A stretch of 42,971 nt of DNA, taken from NCBI GenBank assembly GCA_018653085.1, contig JABIAY010000041.1:1-42971 (forward strand), given 5' to 3'. Positions 18,003-26,112 of this stretch are shown here, one piece after another; position 1 is the stretch's first letter, and every line of letters starts with the position of its first letter. The position numbers and the translations under genes are program-made. This DNA comes from Nitrospina sp. GTDB lineage: Bacteria > Nitrospinota > Nitrospinia > Nitrospinales > VA-1. The notes under the pieces are model-generated. The model ran no database searches and was not told the origin of the DNA. It saw nothing but the letters and a program-made list of their open reading frames with translations.

Positions 18003-19736
18003 TTATGCGCTAAAGGATTTTTGAGCAAGAGCAATATGGTCCGCATTATGAATTTCCAGCCAGCCTTTATGGATTTCCATATAGTGGACGGCGAAGCCTC
18101 GGTCGATCATTTCCTGAATGAGGTCTGTAAAATTCAGTTGGGAGATATCCTCAGACTCTTGAAACGGGCCGGTAAAGTTGCTGATAACATCGCTATAGGT
18201 TTCGAGAAACTGCTCCGCACCGGTTTTGCTGAATCGGGCAAGGCCTACGAACTCGTGGGTTGCTGTTTCCGGATTTATTTTGTTGCCAATATTTGCCACC
18301 ACATTTTCACTGCCGAAGCGAATCTCCCGGCGGGCAGGCTTATAGTGATTCTTGCTGATGATGTGGTCGAGGAGGTTTCCTTCCTCTGGCTGGTGATATT
18401 GAGTTGAATTGTCGGCGACCAGTACAATATCTTCCTTGCAATCCATAAGCTTGCTGAGGATATGGTCTTCCATGAGGATGTCTGAGTACAGCATGATGAA
18501 TCCGTTAACCATTTTTTTCTTCGCGACCAGCAGGGAATTGAGCAGGGACCCTTTCTGGTAGTCGGGATTTTCCAGAATATCAATGCCCTCTGCGTGCAGG
18601 TTGTCCTTGCCATATCCGGCGATGAGTGTGATGTCCGCGAGGTTGGCGTTGCTGAGAATCTGAATCTGGTGGTCGATGAGGGTTTTGCCGCCAATTTCCA
18701 GCATAGCCTTGGGCTTGCCATTTAAAATTTTCTTGAAGACGGGGTCTTCTCCGGCGGCAGGAATGATCACCGGAATATTGCTGGTTTGTTCATCCTGCTG
18801 GTCTTTTTCCTTGACGTCCAAAAACCCTACGGTTTTAAAAATTTCCCGGACGGGGCTGCATAAAGGATCGGCCTCCAGAGATCGCTGGTTGCGAAGGAGG
18901 GTCTTTGCGGTTTCCATCATCGCCTGATAGGCACTGCGTAAAAGGTGATTGGCGTAAATGACGATGTTGAATCCGGCCGCGCTCAGTTCGTCCTCGGTGA
19001 TCTTATTGTAAGTGGTGGGCACGCACACCAGCGGTTTTTTTAAATTGAGGTCATTCAAAATAACCTGATATTTTTTTGCAAACTCTATGATTTCGTCCGG
19101 GTTTTTGGACTTGGAGTGGATCATGATTCCATCGACTCCGGCTTGGAGGTATTGCGTGGCCCTGTTCAGTGCGTCTTCCATAGGTTTTCCGGCGATCAGG
19201 CTTTCAATGCGTGCGATGATCATAAATTCACTGCTTTTTTGAATGCTTTTTCCCCGCCGGATTTTTTGGGCAAAGACTTCCGGTTCCTGAAGGTTTTGCT
19301 GTACGCCAGCCTCCAGGCTGTTGCGTTTGGGAAAAACTTTGTCTTCTATGATGACCGCAGACACACCGGCACGCTCAAGCTTGGAGACGGTATATTCGAA
19401 AGCGTTTGCGTCTCCTCCTGTATCGCCGTCAACGATCATGGGTTTGTCGGTTACAGCAAGGATTTCGTTGATGGAGTGGAGCCTGGAGTCAAAGGTGACG
19501 ACCTCGATATCGGGATGGCCTTTCGAAGCCGAGTCGGTGAGGCTACTTTCCCAGATGGCATCAAACTGCCGGACAATGGCTTGTCCATCCGATTCCCCGG
19601 TTACTTCAGCTGTATTGGCGATGATGCCGCTCAACCCATTATGGGCCTCAAGTACCCGAACAGTTTTACCGGCTTCCAGCAGGGCTTTGAGTTTTCCCCG
19701 GCGTTGTTCTGGGAGAATATTGTTAAGAAGGGTCAT
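18003..19736 (-). CDS. Phosphoenolpyruvate mutase fused to a nucleotidyltransferase
   Basis: A 577-residue two-domain protein. Residues about 10-300 form an isocitrate-lyase/PEP mutase domain with VDGDTGGD (102-109) for metal binding and EDKVFPKRNS (131-140), the motif that marks true PEP mutases, which rearrange PEP to phosphonopyruvate, the entry step of phosphonate biosynthesis. Residues about 318-577 form an NTP-transferase fold: IPAAG (325-329), GKPKAMLEIGGKTLI (340-354) and the metal-binding LYSDI (416-420). Such transferases fused to PEP mutase are thought to make CMP-phosphonates for lipid or glycan headgroups. The usual GxGxR of the first motif is replaced by GEDPVFK. No phosphonopyruvate decarboxylase or dehydrogenase is nearby. 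ATG 19736 overlaps the preceding small gene by 4 nt. Confidence 0.88.
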   Translation of the reverse strand: MTLLNNILPEQRRGKLKALLEAGKTVRVLEAHNGLSGIIANTAEVTGESDGQAIVRQFDAIWESSLTDSASKGHPDIEVVTFDSRLHSINEILAVTDKPMIVDGDTGGDANAFEYTVSKLERAGVSAVIIEDKVFPKRNSLEAGVQQNLQEPEVFAQKIRRGKSIQKSSEFMIIARIESLIAGKPMEDALNRATQYLQAGVDGIMIHSKSKNPDEIIEFAKKYQVILNDLNLKKPLVCVPTTYNKITEDELSAAGFNIVIYANHLLRSAYQAMMETAKTLLRNQRSLEADPLCSPVREIFKTVGFLDVKEKDQQDEQTSNIPVIIPAAGEDPVFKKILNGKPKAMLEIGGKTLIDHQIQILSNANLADITLIAGYGKDNLHAEGIDILENPDYQKGSLLNSLLVAKKKMVNGFIMLYSDILMEDHILSKLMDCKEDIVLVADNSTQYHQPEEGNLLDHIISKNHYKPARREIRFGSENVVANIGNKINPETATHEFVGLARFSKTGAEQFLETYSDVISNFTGPFQESEDISQLNFTDLIQEMIDRGFAVHYMEIHKGWLEIHNADHIALAQKSFSA

Positions 19737-20017
19737 GATTGGGCTCCAGCGGTTTTGTCGTCTTCAATTTTTTCTCGTATCCAGTCAGCAACATAGATAT
19801 TGTTCAAGTCAAATTTTTTCAGGGTATTCAAAATAACGGTCATATGTTCTTCTTCCGGCAGGTTTTTATCCAGGATAATGAGGTCCTCGCCATTGAGTTT
19901 GCAGTAGCCGCTTTGTATGGAGAATTCCTGATCATTGAGATTAGCGACTTCAACCTTTATGGATAATTTCTCTGCGACTTCCTTGAGATCCTGAATCCGG
20001 CTCTCAATGTTTTGCAT
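19733..20017 (-). CDS. Small conserved-type protein preceding the PEP mutase fusion
   Basis: A 94-residue protein with no signal peptide or membrane segment. The first 25 residues are amphipathic helix. The centre, SGYCKLNGEDLIILDKNLPEEEH, followed by a short helix, recalls small uncharacterised proteins found in many deep-branching Gram-negative bacteria (glycine-Cys-Lys-Leu-Asn-Gly, then hydrophobic strand, then Asp-Lys). I do not recognise a function. Its stop overlaps the next ATG by 4 nt, so it is translationally coupled to the PEP mutase fusion. It begins 14 nt after rseP ends. Confidence 0.65.
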   Translation of the reverse strand: MQNIESRIQDLKEVAEKLSIKVEVANLNDQEFSIQSGYCKLNGEDLIILDKNLPEEEHMTVILNTLKKFDLNNIYVADWIREKIEDDKTAGAQS

Positions 20018-20031
20018 AATAGAAGTGGGGT

Positions 20032-21411
20032 TTAGGTAATGATTCGCATAATGTCATTGTAAAATGCGAATACCATGAGGCTGAGCAACATAAAGAGTCC
20101 GACCTGCTGAGCCCGTTCCCGGTTTCTTTCGCTAATGGGTTTTCCCTTGAGAAGCTCTATCAGAAAAAAGAAAATATGGCCTCCATCCAGAACTGGAATC
20201 GGCAGAAGGTTGAGCAGGCCCAGGTTAATGCTCAAAAGTGCAGTCAGGCGGGTGAGTTCACTGAAGCCTTGTTCAGCCTGTTCCCCGTAAATTTGAAAAA
20301 TCAGGATGGGGCCTCCGATGGAGTCGGCGGAGATGGACCCTGTGATCATTTTTTTGATGCTAACGGCGATCAGATAAATCAGCCGGTTTGTTTCTTCGCA
20401 GGCTCTTTTAAGGGCTCCGAAAATGCCGTATTTTTCCTTTGTCATTTCTCCGGCCATGCCAATACCGAGCAGGCCGACTTCTGTGCTTTTGCCTTCGATG
20501 TCCTTGACGATTTTAGCTTCGGGTGTTAGCGCAGTTACGATTTCCGTTCCGTCTCTGAGAATTCTAAATGCCAGTGCTTGACCGGGTTTGTCGATAGCCG
20601 CTTTCTTCAGATCACCCCAACCAAAAATAGTTGTACTGTCTACTCCAAGCAGAACATCACCTTCCTGGATTCCTGCCCGGTCAGCGGGGGTGCCTTCTTT
20701 GACATATACGATATTTCGTACCAGCGGAGTGATTCCGATCAGGCCAACGTCTTCCTTGTCACCAAAAAGATCGGTGATTTGTTCGGAGATCGGGGTGATG
20801 GAGACATGGGCGATGCTTCCGGAGCTTCTTTCTACCTGGAAATCCAAAGAATGGCCTGGAGATACGTGGACGATTTTCTGTAGCTGTTCCCAGTAAAGTA
20901 TTTTCTCGTTGTCGATCGCTAAAATGCGGTCGCCTGTTTGAAGCCCTGCCGCCAAGGCAGGAGACTCGTCCTTAACGGTACCGACAATGGGCGATAGCGC
21001 CGGAACCCCTACCAGGTAAACGCAATAGTATATGGCGATGGCAAACAGGATATTGAATAGCGGACCCGCAAATGCAATGGCCAGTCGATCCAGAACCGGA
21101 GCGGCAGAAAAGGACCCCTTTTCATCTGCGGACTCTTCTCCGACTTCTTCCCCTTTCATTTTTACGTAGCCGCCAAGGGGAACCCATGAAAGAAGGTATT
21201 CGGTACCTCCTCGGGTAAAACTCAAGATTTTAGGGCCAAAACCGAGAGAAAACTTTTCCACCACAACGCCCACTTTCCGGGCGACCAGAAAATGTCCCAG
21301 TTCATGGACGAAGATGAGGGCGGCCAGGCCCCCGAGAAAAGCCAGCATTTTGAGGCCAAAATTTAGGACTGCATCCAGAGAAAATATCGAAAGTTCAAAC
21401 ATGAGGTTCAA
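20032..21411 (-). CDS. rseP: RIP metalloprotease RseP (site-2 protease)
   Basis: A 459-residue inner-membrane zinc protease that cleaves anti-sigma factors and clears signal peptides. Zinc motif HELGH (36-40) lies in the first transmembrane helix, the second ligand region LLNLLPIPVLDGGH (about 399-412) in the C-terminal part. Two PDZ domains lie between (about 140-215 and 225-300). Hydrophobic segments fit a four-helix topology. The start may be ATG 21411 or the Met three codons in. Its start overlaps lolA by 4 nt. It acts with envelope stress control, though no rseA or rpoE is in the window. Confidence 0.95.
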   Translation of the reverse strand: MNLMFELSIFSLDAVLNFGLKMLAFLGGLAALIFVHELGHFLVARKVGVVVEKFSLGFGPKILSFTRGGTEYLLSWVPLGGYVKMKGEEVGEESADEKGSFSAAPVLDRLAIAFAGPLFNILFAIAIYYCVYLVGVPALSPIVGTVKDESPALAAGLQTGDRILAIDNEKILYWEQLQKIVHVSPGHSLDFQVERSSGSIAHVSITPISEQITDLFGDKEDVGLIGITPLVRNIVYVKEGTPADRAGIQEGDVLLGVDSTTIFGWGDLKKAAIDKPGQALAFRILRDGTEIVTALTPEAKIVKDIEGKSTEVGLLGIGMAGEMTKEKYGIFGALKRACEETNRLIYLIAVSIKKMITGSISADSIGGPILIFQIYGEQAEQGFSELTRLTALLSINLGLLNLLPIPVLDGGHIFFFLIELLKGKPISERNRERAQQVGLFMLLSLMVFAFYNDIMRIIT

Positions 21412-22085
21412 GGGGTTTGTGTGTAATCCAAAATCTCTACCCCGGGTGGGGTCTTGAGTTGGAATTGTTCTTCCGGGATCTCCCGGTTTATCCGAATTCG
21501 GCTGAATCGAATTTCTGTTTTGTTTCCTAATTTATCATACACGGTCGATCCGGTAATTTGGTAGTTTTTCTTGTTAGCGTAAAGGACCAGTCTTGCCAGG
21601 CTCTGGTCTTCATTTTTCGGGACGAGAGTGACAAGAATATTTTTGTTTTCCTCGTTTACGCTCTCAACATTGAAAGACCGGGTCAGCTTTCCTTTTCCTG
21701 CCAGAAAAAGGGCCGGTGTGTTGGAAGAGTAAATGCTTTCTACAGGGACCTTGGTGGCTTGCTCTTCTTCAGGGACATAAAGCCAAAGAGTCTTGCCATC
21801 GCTGATTAGAGTTTGAGTGTCTGGAGCTCCATAGACCCATTTCATTTTCCCAGGTTTCTTGATTTTCACTGTGCCCTTGACGCTCTGGGTCTGGTTCATC
21901 ATTTTGACATAAGACTCCTGGGTGAAATTGGCTTCAAAAGTTGAAACCTTTTCGTATTTCTGTTGAATGGCATCCAGTGCCCGCTGTTCGGAAGTCTCCG
22001 CAAAGAGGGTTCCCGGCAGGGTCAGCAGGGTAAACAATGCTAAAAAATGGAGGTTCAAGCGGATTTCCTTTCTTTTATTTGCCAT
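21408..22085 (-). CDS. lolA: Outer-membrane lipoprotein carrier protein LolA
   Basis: A 225-residue periplasmic chaperone that ferries lipoproteins from LolCDE to the outer membrane. A signal peptide covers about residues 1-29 (hydrophobic LNLHFLALFTLLTLPGTLFA, cut before ETSEQ). The mature protein shows the LolA pattern: helix with KYEKVSTFEANFTQ, then MKWVYGAPDTQTLISDGKTLWLYVPEEEQATKV. It overlaps purN upstream by 11 nt and rseP downstream by 4 nt, so the three form one coupled unit. Confidence 0.93.
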   Translation of the reverse strand: MANKRKEIRLNLHFLALFTLLTLPGTLFAETSEQRALDAIQQKYEKVSTFEANFTQESYVKMMNQTQSVKGTVKIKKPGKMKWVYGAPDTQTLISDGKTLWLYVPEEEQATKVPVESIYSSNTPALFLAGKGKLTRSFNVESVNEENKNILVTLVPKNEDQSLARLVLYANKKNYQITGSTVYDKLGNKTEIRFSRIRINREIPEEQFQLKTPPGVEILDYTQTP

Positions 22086-22686
22086 GCAGGACTCTTCGAC
22101 CCGAAAGGGTCAGTCGGCCTTCAATGATCAGCCGAATGGCTTCGGGGTATGCGATATGTTCCTGTTCAAGAATTCTCTCCGAAAGGGAAGCCTCATCGTC
22201 ATTATCATAAATGGGAACCACTGTTTGCAGAATGATGGGACCACCATCCACTTCCTCGTTGACATAATGTACCGTGCATCCTGAAAACCGGGCACCATGC
22301 TCCAAAGCCCGTTTTTGAACATTTAATCCGGGAAATGCAGGAAGCAAGGAAGGATGAATATTAATGATTCGGCCTGAAAAAGTTTCGATAAAATGTTTGC
22401 CCAGAACCCGCATGAATCCGGCGAGGCAAATCAGGTTGACGGATTTGGCCTGGATCCGTTCTACCAGGGCCTGTTCATAGCTGTTTCGGTCCGGATAAGA
22501 TTTGGGATCCATGAAAATGCTTTCGATACCCTGTTTTTGCGCCCGTTCCAAGGCATAGGCATCTTTCACATTGCTGACCACCAAGCCAATTTCAGCTGGT
22601 AGATCCTTCTTTTCAATACTGTCGATAATGGCCTGCAGATTGGAACCTCGTCCTGAAACCAAAACGGCAAGTGTAAATGGGGCCAT
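22075..22686 (-). CDS. purN: Phosphoribosylglycinamide formyltransferase
   Basis: A 203-residue folate enzyme of purine synthesis that formylates GAR with 10-formyl-THF. The N-terminal LVSGRGSNLQAI (phosphate loop), the catalytic region IINIHPSLLPAFPG (Asn and His) and HYVNEEVDGGPII (catalytic Asp) are all present. Length is right for the family. It is the first gene of the purN-lolA-rseP-94aa-PEP mutase-proS run and has a 281-nt upstream region shared with a divergent diguanylate cyclase gene. Confidence 0.95.
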   Translation of the reverse strand: MAPFTLAVLVSGRGSNLQAIIDSIEKKDLPAEIGLVVSNVKDAYALERAQKQGIESIFMDPKSYPDRNSYEQALVERIQAKSVNLICLAGFMRVLGKHFIETFSGRIINIHPSLLPAFPGLNVQKRALEHGARFSGCTVHYVNEEVDGGPIILQTVVPIYDNDDEASLSERILEQEHIAYPEAIRLIIEGRLTLSGRRVLHGK

Positions 22687-22853
22687 TTAAAAGGGACGTT
22701 TGTTGGGGGTGGGTGATAACATTTTCTCGAGCTTATCATTAAACGATCTTGCAAAGCAATGAATTCGATGGTTCTTGGGCGGAAGACCCTACATCATTGA
22801 AAAGTTAACAGAACTGTAACTTGATCGCCATCAATTGGTAAGAAACTTGGCCT

Positions 22854-22913
22854 ATATTGCAATACGTTGATTGTGGTCGGGGAAGTTGAGGTTACAATCA
22901 AGTATTGCGATAT
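22854..22913. promoter_or_regulatory. Imperfect dyad upstream of the diguanylate cyclase gene
   Basis: The left arm ATATTGCAATACGTTGATTGT (22854-22874) and right arm ACAATCAAGTATTGCGATAT (22894-22913) pair with one mismatch and a one-base bulge around a 19-nt spacer. A possible promoter, TTGAGG (22886-22891) and GATATT (22909-22914) at 17-nt spacing, overlaps the right arm. It could be an operator pair or a hairpin in a leader. Confidence 0.5.
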
Positions 22914-22967
22914 TTGTAAGCTTTGCCGGGATGAGAGTATCAAGTTAACGCTAAGCGGATAGAAGAT

Positions 22968-24374
22968 ATGAAAGACTGCCTGAATATTCTGGTTATTGAT
23001 GATGATGAAACGGACCGGATGACCGTTGAACGCCTTCTCAGGAAAGAGGGTGTGGAAGCAGTGATCCATGAGGCTCCCGATTGCTCTTCCGGAATAGAGA
23101 AAATGAAATCCAATGAAATGGATTGTGTCCTGATAGATTACAGATTGCCTGATGCCAACGGTGTGGAGGTTTTGGAGAAATTAAGAGAAGTGAACCGGAA
23201 TAACATTCCCATGATTTTGTTGACAGGGATGGGCGGTGAACGGTTGGTTGCGGAGGTGATGAAGAAAGGGGCATCAGATTATTTGCCCAAAGACGGGCTG
23301 AGTGGAAAAATTCTGGCCCAGAGTATACGCAATGCCATTCAGGTCAGATCTTTTGAAAAAAAGGTCCGTGCGGCGGAAAATGCTTTGGCGGAAAGCGAGA
23401 AATCTTACCGCACTATTGTCGAGACGGTATCGGATATCATATTTCGACTGGGGCCAGACCAGAAGATAGAGTTTATCAATCCGGCCATTCGGTTCTTTGG
23501 TTATGAAGCCATTGATCTGATTGGACAGTCCATCGATAAATTCATTGATATGGGTTCAGCCAATAAGGATATCATTGCCAAGATCGCCACCCAGGAAGTC
23601 GGCCCATTGGCGACCTGTAACCTTGAGGTGAATTTTAAGTTTGCCAGAGAATCCGTTCTGGGAGAGGCGACCAAGCCGGTTCCTGTATTGCTGGATGCTT
23701 TTGGGCTTTGGGATGTTACCGATGAGCAGGTTTTCAAAAAGGAAGGTGAAAGAAATTTTCTGGGGACACTTTGTATCGCCCGGAATATTATGGAAGTCAA
23801 GGCGGTAGAGAAGGAATTATTGCAAACCCAGCAGGACTTGATGAAAGCGGTGGAAGATCTCAAGTTATTATCCACACATGATGGGTTGACGGAAATTGCC
23901 AACCGCCGATTCTTTGATGAGTATTCGGCGAAGGAATGGAAACGCGCACAGAGGGATAAACAATCGTTTGCCGTTATCATGATAGATCTAGACTATTTCA
24001 AATCCTACAACGATACTTATGGGCATCAACGAGGGGATGCATGCCTGAAAAAAGTGGCAGGAGTCATAAAAGGAGCTATGAAAAGACCTGCTGATTTGGC
24101 GGCGAGGTATGGGGGGGAAGAGTTTGTCCTCGTTCTCCCCGAGACGGATAAAGACGGAGCCTATAAACTCGCAGAGCAGTTGCGTCAGGAGGTTGTGAGT
24201 TTAAAACTGGAGCACCAGGGTAATATTCATGGGACTGGGGTTACCGTTAGTCTGGGAGTCGCAACTGAGGTAGCGGAACCGGGAAAGCTGTTTCCCGATC
24301 TCCTTACCAAAGCCGACAAGGCACTGTATGAAGCTAAAGGAGCCGGACGTAACCGAACGTCACTTTTCGATTGA
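22968..24374 (+). CDS. Response regulator diguanylate cyclase (REC-PAS-GGDEF)
   Basis: A 468-residue soluble enzyme making cyclic di-GMP. REC domain about 5-122, with DDDE (11-14), phosphoacceptor Asp57 and Lys108. PAS domain about 145-275, starting SYRTIVETVSDIIFRL. Coiled linker about 277-300. GGDEF domain about 303-465, with THDGLTEIANRR, the active GGEEF (382-386) and an inhibitory I-site RPAD (373-376) exactly five residues before it, so product inhibition is expected. The upstream TAGAAG is a plausible ribosome site. It stands alone, with its own terminator (24525-24569); its cognate kinase is not in the window. Confidence 0.93.
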   Translation: MKDCLNILVIDDDETDRMTVERLLRKEGVEAVIHEAPDCSSGIEKMKSNEMDCVLIDYRLPDANGVEVLEKLREVNRNNIPMILLTGMGGERLVAEVMKKGASDYLPKDGLSGKILAQSIRNAIQVRSFEKKVRAAENALAESEKSYRTIVETVSDIIFRLGPDQKIEFINPAIRFFGYEAIDLIGQSIDKFIDMGSANKDIIAKIATQEVGPLATCNLEVNFKFARESVLGEATKPVPVLLDAFGLWDVTDEQVFKKEGERNFLGTLCIARNIMEVKAVEKELLQTQQDLMKAVEDLKLLSTHDGLTEIANRRFFDEYSAKEWKRAQRDKQSFAVIMIDLDYFKSYNDTYGHQRGDACLKKVAGVIKGAMKRPADLAARYGGEEFVLVLPETDKDGAYKLAEQLRQEVVSLKLEHQGNIHGTGVTVSLGVATEVAEPGKLFPDLLTKADKALYEAKGAGRNRTSLFD

Positions 24375-24695
24375 GGGATAATTCCTGGTTCGAGCTAGGG
24401 GGCAATTCTTAGCCTGAACGGGGAAGAATTTTTTCCAGAAATAGAAAAAAAATTTATTTACGGGAATAACCTGACCGCAAAAGTGATCTTACAATACGGA
24501 ATTAACATTCCACCCCTTTTTATGATCCGTCCGCCTGTTCTACCTCCTGAGGCGGGCGGATTTCTTTTTCCTCCGTTTTTCTCTCGCAACTCATTAAATA
24601 CTTCCATTATTTCAATAAGTTGGTTATATTTTATCGTATAACAACTATTTCCTGGTAACTGAGGCATTCCGTTTGTCTCCTTTAGCTTCCGGCGT
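24375..24695. other. Gene-free stretch after the diguanylate cyclase gene
   Basis: This 321-nt stretch contains the terminator at 24525-24569. Its remaining A+T-rich part up to 24695 is the presumed promoter region of the ankyrin gene, where I see no convincing -35/-10 pair. No small gene or RNA was recognised. Confidence 0.5.
24525..24569 (+). terminator. Intrinsic terminator of the diguanylate cyclase gene
   Basis: The stem ATCCGTCCGCCT (24525-24536) / AGGCGGGCGGAT (24550-24561) has one G-T pair and a 13-nt loop, and a T-rich tail TTTCTTTTT follows. It lies 150 nt after the stop codon. Confidence 0.8.
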
Positions 24696-26051
24696 ATGGA
24701 TAACTTTCCTTTAGTCAGACGTTTTTCCTTCGTTCTTTGGATTTTCCTGATGTGGGTGCCGTGCTCTGCATTCGCGGACACAGACGAGGCATTTTTGAAA
24801 TCCGTTTTTGCGGGAGACCTTAAAGAAGCAAAATCATTGCTACAACTGGGTGCGAATATTGAAGCCCGTACAAAAAAAGGAAGTACGGCTTTGATCGTTG
24901 CCGCGGCCCGGGGACACACGTCTCTGGTGGAACTTTTGCTGAACCGGGGTGCTAAGGCCAATGCTCGGAATCGCTATGATGATACCGCTTTATTATTATG
25001 TGCCACGCTTGGTGATGTGAAGTGTATGCAACGGCTCATTGCCGATGGAGCTGATATCAACTCAAAAAATATGCATGGTTGGAGTCCTATTTCCAGGTGT
25101 GCCAGATATGGTCACCTGTCAGCGCTCAGAGTTTTGATTGAGCAGGGGGTAAAGATCGATATTCGCCTTAATGATGGGGCCACCCCCCTAATCATCTCTA
25201 CGGGAGAACAGCATTCCGGGGTGGTTCGTGCCTTACTGGAAAACGGAGCGGACCCCAACGCGCAAAATCTGGAGGGAACCACCGCCATACTATTGGCGGC
25301 CCTGACGGGTCGGGCGGATATTATTCGAACTCTGATTGCAGGAGGAGCGGACCCTGACACCCGCAACTCTTTCAAAGAGTCTCTCCTGTTTCTGGTAGTT
25401 GAAAGGGATTTTGCAGATGGTGTAAGGGTCTTGCTGGAGGCAGGGGTCAATGTGGACTCCCGGAGTCCAAGGGGTTGGACTGCTCTGATGAGGGCCGCGA
25501 AATATGGACGGACTTCATCGGCCAGGGCCTTGATTGCCAATGGGGCCAACGTGAATGCGGTCAGCAAAGGTGGGGCAACGTCTATTATGATTGCCGCAGA
25601 GCGGGACCAAATGGAAATGGTCCAGCTTTTGATCGAACATCAGGCAGATATAAACGCGAAAAGCCGAAATGGTGCTACCCCATTGATCAGTGCTTCTGCC
25701 GGGGGACATGAGGAAATCGTGGAATTCCTTTTGCAGAAAGGGGCAAAAAAGAATGCCACGATTGCCAACGGTTCAACGTCTTTAATGGTTGCGGCCGAAC
25801 GGGGGTATTTGCCTACGGTTGAAGTCCTGCTACGTTATGGAGCCGATATTCAGGCCCGCAGTAAAAGGGGATGGACGGCTCTTATGGTAGCCGCGGCTGG
25901 GGGGCATACGAAAATCACCCAACTTTTTCTGGAGAAGGGTGCCAGCATAGAGCCGATTACTAAAAGCGGGTGGACCGCGCTTAAAGTCGCGCTTCAACTA
26001 GACAGGCAGAAAGTGGTTCAACAACTCAAGTTGGCCGGAGCCAAAGAATAA
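24696..26051 (+). CDS. Exported ankyrin-repeat protein
   Basis: A 451-residue protein made almost wholly of ankyrin repeats. A signal peptide is seen at 1-27 (Arg-rich start, hydrophobic FVLWIFLMWVP, cleavage after AFA). From about 30 to the end there are roughly 13 repeats of 33 residues with the recurring pattern G-x-TALMVAA-x-x-G-H and LL-x-x-GA-x-x-x-A. Such proteins act as binding scaffolds. A periplasmic location is inferred from the signal peptide; partners are unknown. No clear Shine-Dalgarno sequence precedes ATG 24696. A half-copy of the CTAG-type repeat separates it from the convergent LpxC fusion gene. Confidence 0.88.
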   Translation: MDNFPLVRRFSFVLWIFLMWVPCSAFADTDEAFLKSVFAGDLKEAKSLLQLGANIEARTKKGSTALIVAAARGHTSLVELLLNRGAKANARNRYDDTALLLCATLGDVKCMQRLIADGADINSKNMHGWSPISRCARYGHLSALRVLIEQGVKIDIRLNDGATPLIISTGEQHSGVVRALLENGADPNAQNLEGTTAILLAALTGRADIIRTLIAGGADPDTRNSFKESLLFLVVERDFADGVRVLLEAGVNVDSRSPRGWTALMRAAKYGRTSSARALIANGANVNAVSKGGATSIMIAAERDQMEMVQLLIEHQADINAKSRNGATPLISASAGGHEEIVEFLLQKGAKKNATIANGSTSLMVAAERGYLPTVEVLLRYGADIQARSKRGWTALMVAAAGGHTKITQLFLEKGASIEPITKSGWTALKVALQLDRQKVVQQLKLAGAKE

Positions 26052-26098
26052 ATCGGCTACCAAATAAAGCGATGGCACACTGGCCCCAAGCCTGGTGG
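26051..26098 (-). repeat. CTAG-type repeat, half-copy G
   Basis: Its minus strand reads CCACCAGGCTTGGGGCCAGT followed by GTGCCATCGCTTTATTTG. It is nearly identical over about 35 nt to half-copy A-right (229-291), 26 kb away, except that CTAG has become CCAG. The head faces the 3' end of the LpxC fusion gene 15 nt away. Confidence 0.7.
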
Positions 26099-26112
26099 CC
26101 TCCGCGCAGGAG

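Noticed and set aside
4420..19736. PhnP-like enzyme and PEP mutase read as one phosphonate pathway
   Set aside because: The genes are 13 kb apart in separate transcription units, and PhnP-like proteins occur widely without C-P lyase, so a link is not supported.
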